From Polytrichum commune (taxonomy: Eukaryota > Streptophyta > Polytrichopsida > Polytrichales > Polytrichaceae), in contig OX485803.1 of NCBI GenBank assembly GCA_950295325.1, positions 68,091,554-68,155,553 on the forward strand: a stretch of DNA of 64,000 bases, read 5' to 3'. A model generated the notes under the pieces. It was not told the DNA's origin, made no database searches, and saw only the letters and a program-made list of their open reading frames with translations. Shown piece after piece: positions 57,054-64,000 of this stretch. The stretch's first letter is position 1, and each line of letters starts with the position of its first letter. The position numbers and the translations under genes were made by a program.

Positions 57054-57737
57054 ATGGACGCCCTGACGCGAGTCTCGAACATTCTTCCAACCGGGACGTT
57101 CCTGGCGTTCCAGGTACTGGCGCCGTTAGCGACGAACAACGGCGACTGCAGGAAGACAGAGATCGTCCTCACGTCCATCACACTCTTCCTCTTATGCGTT
57201 CTCTGCTGGGTCTCCTGCTTTACCGACAGCTGCAGGGCGCCGGACGGGACATCCCACTACGGCATCGTGAGGTCCGGGGGGTTGTGGAACCCTAATTTCC
57301 GTGATCCACCCTTTCCGGGCACCGATGGAGCGTACATCGATGAAGAGAGGTATGTCCGTAAGGGTGGTGATTACGTTATCGCATTCTTGTCGGTGATGAC
57401 ACTGGCGACGATTTCACTGCTGACGGCCCCGGTGACGACGTGCTTTTACCCTCACATCCCTAGCTCGATCCAGAAGACCATCCCTGTTCTGGTAGGGCTG
57501 GGGGTGTCGACGGTGTGCGCTTTTGGCACCTCGCCACGGTCGGGCATCGGATTCGCCATCCCCGGAGGAGGAGGCCCTGACGGAGGAGGAGGCGCCAACG
57601 GAGGAGGAGGCGCCCACGGAGGAGGAGGCCCCGACGGAGGAGGAGGCCCCAACGGAGGAGGAGGCCCCGTCGCCAGAGGAGGAGGCCCCGTCGCAAGAGA
57701 AGACCCGTCCCCCCGTCCCCGGAGGAGGCCGGAGTGA
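57054..57737 (+). CDS. DMP (DUF679) membrane protein with glycine-rich tail
   Basis: 227 residues, single exon. The N-terminal signature VSNILPTGTFLAFQVLAPLA (7-26) and TNNGDC closely match the DMP at 25813. TM2 is about 37-55 followed by FTDSC; TM3 about 107-126 ends TTCFYP; TM4 about 140-157; the family motif SGIGFAIP is at 163-170. The loop between TM2 and TM3 is short (about 80-105), unlike the other copy. After residue 170 the tail is encoded by an 18-bp minisatellite giving PDGGGG/ANGGGG-type repeats, then an Arg/Pro-rich end. Four-pass endomembrane protein by family; biological role not inferable. A copia LTR lies 193 bp upstream. Confidence 0.92.
   Translation: MDALTRVSNILPTGTFLAFQVLAPLATNNGDCRKTEIVLTSITLFLLCVLCWVSCFTDSCRAPDGTSHYGIVRSGGLWNPNFRDPPFPGTDGAYIDEERYVRKGGDYVIAFLSVMTLATISLLTAPVTTCFYPHIPSSIQKTIPVLVGLGVSTVCAFGTSPRSGIGFAIPGGGGPDGGGGANGGGGAHGGGGPDGGGGPNGGGGPVARGGGPVAREDPSPRPRRRPE
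57564..57694 (+). repeat. 18-bp coding minisatellite in the DMP tail
   Basis: About six units of GGAGGAGGAGGCCCCGAC and variants, keeping frame. It generates long open frames on both strands in this spot, which are artefacts. Confidence 0.9.
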
Positions 57738-58004
57738 CTAGAGTGTATGTTCGGAGTGACTAGGGCAATGGTGTAAGATGTAGAACTACTTCACCCTTTG
57801 CAAGGAGTAGACACTATACTAGTAACAGATAGCCGGTTAACCGGTAACCGGTAGTATGTGGTAGTTTTTTAGTGGGGTTTATTTAGTAAAGTGGTATTCT
57901 TTATATGTTTGGGTATACCGAGCTGTGAGATGGGTTATTTGGTTATGTTGGGTCTTGAAGGTCTGAGATAGATTGTTTGTTCTCTAGTCTACGTTTATGG
58001 ACTA
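57738..58004. other. DMP 3' flank
   Basis: Short spacer, with a CCGGTTAACCGGTAACCGG palindromic patch near 57832-57852. Nothing else recognised. Confidence 0.5.
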
Positions 58005-61000
58005 GTATTGAATGTACATATTGTGTGGTGATAATGTTAATTTGTTGTGTTTTTTTATTTTTATGAGAGGGATTTTAAGTATTGTTTCTAGGTTTTGCAT
58101 TGATGGGATGTGTATGGTGGCTCTCGCACCTGCAACTAGTACCATGAGTGGGGCTACATTCCAGCCCCTTGTGATATTGTTATTGATGAGCGGTTGGTAT
58201 TTTGTGGTTTTCTATCGAGGGTTTTTGCTGTAAATCTGTCATTGCAGTATGTAAATTCTATGAATTGTATTGTGATTCCGGTTGTAGGGGTTTCTGGTGG
58301 AGGTTGGTTATATGGATGTCCTATGACGCATAGTATGTCTGGTTTGAACCTGGCGTTGCAGTGGCATCTCTGGGTGCCACATGTGCATGGTAGTAGCCAT
58401 GCTGACACGGTGTTTTCTTGAGGTGGTTCGTTATACGTTCCCGCATTCATGAGTGTGTAGTGTCTAGATATTTTATTTGATAAAATTAATTTACGTATTT
58501 CCCATACAACTTTGTTATGTCGTTTTGTTATGAGTGCGTGAATGTGTTGTTGTTTGCATTTAAGTAGTACGTGTAGCCATGTATCTGCATATGATGAGTT
58601 ACAGATGGGGCACGTTTTTTATGGGTAGGCTTCTCTACCAAAAAAGAATTGCTTACGAGCATGGCCCATGTATTGTCCCGTGCGGAATTTGACTAGACAT
58701 GTTTTTTGTTTATCCATGATACTTGGGTTTGTCCAAAAATTGTTTGATAATGTTTTGTCAATATCTTTGTTTTCAAGCCATTTGTGTAGTTGGTGTGTTT
58801 GGTTAGCTATGACTTCTAAATTGTGTTTTTTGTCATATTTGAGGACGTGTTTTCCAAGGTGTCTTATAAGGCATTTTTCTGGTGTTTCTTGCATGGAATG
58901 CCACCAGTCTTTTTGGAGGAAGTATGGTGAAGGGTGTGCATGTTCATGTGGCATTGCGGCGTCTCTATGATCTAGTTCACATCCTATTTTGGCTAATGTG
59001 TCTGCTTGTTCATTACCGTTTATGTTAGCATGGGCTTTGACTTTATGGAGTGTGGTGATTTGTGTACGGGATTGTAGCATTGTGGACATGGATTAAGGGA
59101 TATTTTTATTTGGGTGGCTATTATGTAGTGTGGGGTGTTTGATTTGAGTATTTAATAAGTATAGGACATTGAGGCAGTCCGTGAAGATATGGGCCAGTTC
59201 ATCACGATATGTGGTGGTCAGGAGTCAGAGAGTGTGGTGTATAGCCATCACCCGGGTACGCAACTCCCATATTATACATAGGGGGCATCGTACTTAAAAC
59301 GGCTTAGAGGACGGCTTTTGTAAAAATTATATCAAATTATATCAAATTATATCAAATTATATCAAATTAAAATGATCAAAAAGTTGGGTAAAGACCAAAT
59401 TAAATAAAATGAGATGAAAAAAAAGTTGGGTTGCATATTTATTAAGCCTCCCATTAAAATTATAAGCCACGAATAGTTGCCTCCCATTAAAATTATAATT
59501 CATTCACAATATTAAATTTTTATTAAAAAGTCCAAAAAGTTGGGTAGTTTGACCTATGGTACATGTATTAAAAAAATTCATATAATTAGGTTTTTAATTC
59601 AATTATATGCTTCACAATATATTCATTTCCTATATATAATTACATTTTTGGATTCCTTGTTAGAAGGGCTACAAGGGTTTCCTACATTAAAACAAATTGT
59701 ATCACTCAATATTGGACTAAAACGCATTATAAGTGATTATAGTCAGGACCATATAATACGGGAGTTGCGTACCCGGGAACCATCATTTCTGCTCGTAGTA
59801 TGTTTTGTAGCCCTGGTAATCTTACTATTATTTTTAGATTTTTATGGAGTTGTAGATACCATATCATGCTTTTTTGCGTTTCCAATGTCCTTGAGGTGTT
59901 TCTTTAGGTGGTTTGAATGATCCATCTGTGTAGTAGCATAATTGTGGTGGGTATTTGGGGGGTTAGGCATCTGTCGATGTTGGTGTTTAATGGGATATAG
60001 GGGGTTGGGGCGGTAGGTGGATAAGGGAGATATGTGAGTTTAGACCATTTTGTACTACGGTTTACTGGGGTGTCTTGTGGTGTGGGTGGTGCGACTTGGG
60101 TAAATATTGCGGGTATTTGCAGGGTGTTAGCAATATTGTTCATTTGTTGGGGGTATTCGTTTGCTCCAATGGGTGTGTCTTTATGGTGTATGCATAAAAT
60201 GTATATGGCGTTGCTTTCTATTCTAGGTTCAAACCTAAGCTCTGGTGGGATTGTTGGTTCTTTGTATGTGATGGTGTCAGCTTTGAAGTGTGTGATAACA
60301 TGTGAATCTGGAAAAGGTCCCTCATAGGGGTTGAGGTTGTGATACCAGTTTAGGTCTGGTGTTACGAGGATTGTGATTGTATTTGGGTTGTTTTTGGATG
60401 CAAGACGTGCCCAGTGGAGGGCTTGTTGGGCTTCTTTTTCCGTGTGTGGGTGGGCATATCCAAGTCCTTGCCATTTATACTGGAATGATGTGCCGATTGA
60501 TCCAAAATTTTGTCTCGGGTGTATGGGGAGTAGAATTGTTTGAGTGTGGTGGTACATGTTATTGGTGATGAGAAGTAGGAGTGAGTGAGTTGGTAGGAGT
60601 CTATGAGGTGTTCAAGGATGGCCTCTGGAAGCGTATATTGTGCAAGTTTTAGGGGATCCTTTTTGGGTGTTCTATATTTATATCATTGATATAACCCTGT
60701 GACTTCTATTTCAAATGGTTGGGTGGGGGGCTCAAGATGTTGAGGTCTTTCCAAGGTTGCTTGGTATTGGTCCCATAGCCATTTTAGCCTCTGTTCGGGA
60801 ATGGTGATCACATGACGGCCAATATTATCATATATGTGGGATACTCCATGTTGAGTTTGAATAGTGTTTTGTGTGTAGGCGATGTTGTTTTCTGGGTTGC
60901 ATTCGTTGGTGCGGATCTGACATAGGGGTATGATTCGTGGTGGGGGTATATATCGATATATGATTCCTTTCTCTTCCACCATTGTGTGATGAAGCGAGGA

Positions 61001-61017
61001 GTCCCGTAACTAATCAA
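58005..61017 (-). pseudogene. retroelement-like gene: unknown domain, RNase H, zinc finger; decayed
   Basis: Reads right to left. 61015-59904: an unidentified domain of about 350 residues with a frameshift, including HVITIPEQRLKWLWDQYQAT, GSIGTSFQYKW, AHPHTEKEAQQALHWARLA and TILVTPDLNWYHNL. 59935-58980: RNase H with all four acidic landmarks, YYTDGSF, LRAEMMAIHHTL, FTDCLNVLYLLN and ANINGNEQADTLAK. 58625-58500: CPICNSSYADTWLHVLLKC followed by an RHN motif, a zf-RVT-like finger. 58450-58005: a C-terminal part that changes frame. Defects: stops near 59855 and 59090, frameshifts, and a 527-bp insertion (59251-59777). No reverse transcriptase is present between the domains. Confidence 0.7.
59251..59777. 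mobile_element. hAT-like TIR element inside the RNase H gene
   Basis: Ends CCCGGGTACGCAACTCCCAT and GGGAGTTGCGTACCCGGG are inverted repeats. Flanks AGCCATCA (59243-59250) and AACCATCA (59778-59785) agree at 7 of 8. The RNase H frame continues across it (RAEMM on one side, IHHTL on the other). The interior is very AT-rich with a 10-bp ATCAAATTAT tandem repeat (59325-59370). Confidence 0.8.
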
Positions 61018-61534
61018 TGTTATATTGGTGGCGTGCTAAAAGAAGCGCGTCAGTAAACAAGGATATAAGGCAGGTGTAACATTTACTTCACATTTGTACG
61101 TTATTTTGATTTCATCAACAAAACGACACCTAGCGACTTGACTCATTGTCAAGTTGGAGCAAACATTCAATTTACACATCAATTCCAACAAGGTCGGTAA
61201 GATTCATCAGATGAGTTGAAGTAGAGCGTTTGGCACCTTGCAACGATCAGACCTCGGATTCACTATGACTCTTATCCAAGAACTAGGTCAGGTTGTGGCC
61301 TTCAGAACTAGGTGGGTAATATTCATCAGATAACCAAAAAAATTTGTTGTTTACATGTCCAGCTTATAGGGAAATCACTTTCGCACAAGGTGTCACTTAA
61401 TGCACAACAAAGTAAAATATTGATATTTAAAATACCTCAAGGCTACCCCCTTCCAGCCTTCCAGGTGATTCTTCTCCAAGATAGATCTAGAAATTCGTCT
61501 ACAAATAGCCGACATCACAAGGTCCAATACAATG
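61018..61534. other. intergenic, nothing recognised
   Basis: May include the 5' part of the retroelement remnant, but no motif is visible. Confidence 0.45.
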
Positions 61535-61542
61535 CAATAAAC

Positions 61543-62472
61543 CAGGCCATAAATTTGACACCCTAGCCAAATTTCCAGGGGACACCCTGTCCCAAATTTT
61601 GGGTGTCCCAAGGACACCCTGCTCCAATTTTTGGGTGTCCTCATAAATTTCTCTTAAATTTTTTTTTGTCAAAATAGGTACAATTTTGAAAAATATATAA
61701 TATCATTTCAATTTTTCAATTAAAAATAAAAAAAATCACTACATATCATAACTTGCAATGCAAATCAAACCTACAAGCGGCGGCCTTTCATAGCACACCA
61801 CTTTACCCATACTTGTTCAAAATCAATGGCCTCTATGGGGATTTTTGCCATTGCAACTCTCATTTGTGCTTCCAAAGTCTCTAATACCAAACTACACCGT
61901 AAAGTAGATTTAATATGATTTTGAGTAGAAAATCCTCTCTCACAAGAAGCTGTACTAGCACGAATTACAAGAACAACTTGCCACAACTTTGTCATATGAG
62001 GATTTTTCTAGCAACTCTTCCAGCAAGAGCAAAGTTGAACTTAAGTATGTGAGTGAGTGTAGGAAGTTCTCCTACTGTTATGGGTTATGTTTTCCGGATA
62101 CTTGAGCTGCACTTTATAGTACTCAAGTAATACATGTCATTTCAATTTGTAGTGTGCCAATTGACGTGTGATTTTTTTCTTCACAAGTCACAGTACGTGT
62201 CAATTTCTAGAATGTGCGTGTCAATTGACGTGCATTTTTTTTTTGTGCAAGTTTTTGCGTGTCAAAAAAGAAAAACTTGCAAAAACTTTGTCAAACATAT
62301 ACGCTGATAGGCCCTACAAGTACAGGGGACACCCTGAATTTTTTTTGGGTGTAAAAAGGACACCCTTGTAGGATTTTTGGGTGTCCTCGGGGACACCCTG
62401 TTTGAGATTTGGGTGTCCTAGGACACTCTAGGAAGCAAAATACACCCCCCAGGGTGTCAATTTTATGCCCTG
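61543..62472 (-). mobile_element. internally deleted hAT element
   Basis: Ends CAGGCCATAAATTTGACACC and GGTGTCAATTTTATGCCCTG are inverted repeats beginning CAGG, typical of hAT. An exact 8-bp duplication CAATAAAC flanks it (61535-61542, 62473-62480). The motif GGACACCCTG and its complement recur at least five times in the subterminal regions, a likely transposase-binding array. 930 bp, far shorter than an autonomous hAT. Confidence 0.92.
61771..61995 (-). pseudogene. hAT transposase C-terminal dimerisation fragment
   Basis: About 74 residues containing ASTASCERGFSTQNHIKSTL, CSLVLETLEAQMRVAMAKIP and FEQVWVKW, the conserved hAT C-terminal dimerisation region (normally S-x-x-C-E-R-G-F-S, then LE-x-L-x-R). 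The rest of the transposase is deleted. It confirms the superfamily of the surrounding element. Confidence 0.88.
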
Positions 62473-62480
62473 CAATAAAC

Positions 62481-63041
62481 CCCTTGCTTGTCGTGAGGGG
62501 CAGCCTGACAGACGACCAAAGTTTCCTACAAATACTTATACCCTCAATCGCAGAATTTTGCAATGTTATCGAGATGCTACGTACAATGTGTAATAGTGTA
62601 TTGCATAAAAAGAAACGAAGTGTAGAAAGCTGATCGCTTGCAAAAATTTATATAAATAGATTGAATCAACATAGCAAGCATTTAAAATTGATAACACTCC
62701 TTTGTCCTCTCCGAAGCTTGATACCAAACTATTACATTCCGGCATGTAATGCTCGAGTTTGTTTGCCGGCACTCCAGGAGATACCATATGCACTGTACAG
62801 AACTCATGAACGTCTTTGTTGCATTACCTATCCTATAATACCTACCCTGTATCGATAATCTTATATATGGATCATACAGACTGATATGGATTGAAAATAT
62901 GTACTGTCATTTGGTATAGTATACATTTTAAGTAATAACTACTATGTACAAAAGAACAGTGTGCATAATGCTTCACCTTTGTGACAAAGAGATTTCAAGG
63001 CTACCGCGTACATCCAGTTAGGGCCTACCGTGTACATCCAT
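62481..63041. other. intergenic / glycosyltransferase 3' flank
   Basis: Only short ORFs. The part nearest 63041 should hold the 3' UTR of the glycosyltransferase gene. Confidence 0.5.
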
Positions 63042-63581
63042 TTAGGTGACCGACTTGGGTGCTCGACTGGGAATGTTGTATGAAGCTTCAAGCATGTTGA
63101 TGTACAGAGGGTGGTTCTCTATGACAGCCCACTCGCTAGCCCCATACCTCTGAAACATGCGGAACAACTGAAAAATAGAATCACCGTACTTGTGCCAGAC
63201 CTTGGCATTTTGTGCACATTGGGTTAAAATCCCACACCGATTTGCACGTAGGCAGAAGTCAACATCTTCGAAAGCAGCCTTGGGGAAACTCTCATCAAAA
63301 CCACCCACTTCATAGATAAGTTTTTTGGAAATACGGATTGAAAGATTGCAAGAAGGTCCGTAGAGAAGGCCACCACCATTTTTTTTTATCCTCCCATTGA
63401 GTGTTCCAAAGTGGTCGTGAAACTTGCCAACATTGCTGCTTCCATACGCGTATGTCAATCCAGAGAGGATGGCTTCACCAAACCTTACGGGTTCGTTCTT
63501 AAGCTCGTGATAGTGAGCCAGAACCATTGCCTCCACCCAGTGACTGTCTGCCTCACAATCTGAGTCTATGAAATTGACGAT
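63042..63581 (-). CDS. GT2-type glycosyltransferase, last exon
   Basis: About 179 codons from an acceptor (CCAG, 63582-63585) to TAA at 63042-63044. GT-A fold landmarks are present: VNFIDSDCEAD (the DxD-type metal and nucleotide-sugar site), GPSCNLSIRISKKLIYEVGG, then FDESFPKAAFEDVDFCLRAN with the ED catalytic-base motif typical of GT2 enzymes. The last third (WHKYGDSIFQLFRMFQRYG) resembles the C-terminal part of bacterial-type GT2 rhamnosyl- or galactofuranosyltransferase-like proteins. The donor sugar cannot be read. The N-terminal nucleotide-binding half must lie in upstream exons to the right, none of which I can place with confidence. Confidence 0.82.
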   Translation of the reverse strand: MVNFIDSDCEADSHWVEAMVLAHYHELKNEPVRFGEAILSGLTYAYGSSNVGKFHDHFGTLNGRIKKNGGGLLYGPSCNLSIRISKKLIYEVGGFDESFPKAAFEDVDFCLRANRCGILTQCAQNAKVWHKYGDSIFQLFRMFQRYGASEWAVIENHPLYINMLEASYNIPSRAPKSVT

Positions 63582-64000
63582 CTGGTTCACATACATCACA
63601 ATGAAAATAAATAGATCATTGTCAAATTTCCTCTAAATGTGTAGTAGCAACGCCTCTTTCCGCATCGAAATCAAAAGCCGCATTAATGTGAATCTCCTTG
63701 TTCGACCTTCATGATTGATTCATAATACAGACATAAAAACGAAAATGACATTGAATCGATAGGAACTAGGGAATCTGCAGATGAGCACAATTAATTTTGA
63801 ACTGATTACCGCTCGAAATCTGAAGTGGCAACTGAAAACCGAGCTACATTTGCACGGTGTTGATAATTCAGGACAGCAGACAACGGCAATGTGGCCACTA
63901 ACTTGAGATCACACGATGCGCAACAGGTTTCCCACGTTGATCAATTAGACTAGTTTAACTGAGTTTGAGAATCATAAAAGAGAAGCAGTTAGATTTAAGT
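63582..64000 (-). other. intron and possible upstream exon of the glycosyltransferase gene
   Basis: A minus-strand stretch near 63700-63630 (INAAFDFDAERGVATTH) is open and balanced and could be an exon, but its splice sites are weak. Otherwise intron-like. Confidence 0.3.

Noticed and set aside
57414-57741. Several glycine-, leucine-arginine- or proline-rich ORFs on both strands
   Set aside because: All come from the 18-bp minisatellite read in other frames; only the DMP frame starts with a conserved domain.

Overview
The window is nuclear DNA of a land plant. The evidence is spliced cytosolic translation genes (eIF2A, ribosomal protein eS11/uS17), two DMP (DUF679) membrane protein genes, plant telobox promoter motifs, a TTTAGGG telomere-type tract, and plant-type L1 LINE and Ty1/copia retrotransposons. 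I cannot place the species. The AT-rich, MITE-dense intergenic DNA and the form of the DMP and LINE proteins would fit many embryophytes. There are no bacterial operons, CRISPR arrays or organellar gene clusters.

Layout: 1-3656 (-) holds most of an eIF2A gene in ten phase-consistent exons; its C-terminal end lies off the left edge. 4978-8634 is a MITE field that stops about 200 bp before the RPS11 gene (8830-10603, +, six exons, complete). 11959-20200 holds more MITEs, a SINE candidate cut in its B box by a hAT-type MITE, and a decayed LINE that encloses an intact tRNA-Ser(AGA). 20821-24400 is AT-rich with one TIR element. 25813-26598 (-) is a complete DMP gene, followed by an unrecognised spliced gene candidate (27106-27843, +). 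28733-31242 has a 3 x 180 bp tandem array and several MITEs. 31243-38264 is gene-poor with scattered MITEs. 38564-39341 is a long foldback element with a telomere-like core, inserted at the 3' end of a piggyBac-like transposase remnant. 41724-49080 (-) is a full-length, apparently recent L1-type LINE with both ORFs open, nested in a hAT-type MITE. 51472-56860 (-) is a decayed copia element with both LTRs. It is inserted about 190 bp upstream of a second DMP gene (57054-57737, +) and is itself interrupted by a hAT-type MITE. 58005-61017 (-) is a decayed retroelement-like gene with RNase H and an unidentified upstream domain. 61543-62472 is an internally deleted hAT element. 63042-63581 (-) is the last exon of a GT2-type glycosyltransferase gene whose 5' part lies to the right.

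The host genes do not form a pathway, although the two translation genes share telobox-type promoter motifs. Most of the window is a layered record of insertions. Many can be bounded exactly by target-site duplications (TSDs) visible in the sequence: 8 bp for hAT types, TAA/TTA for Tourist types, TA for mariner types, about 5 bp for copia and 15-17 bp for the LINE. The least explained items are the unidentified domain at 59904-61015, the orphan spliced gene at 27106, the telomere-cored foldback and the 180 bp array.
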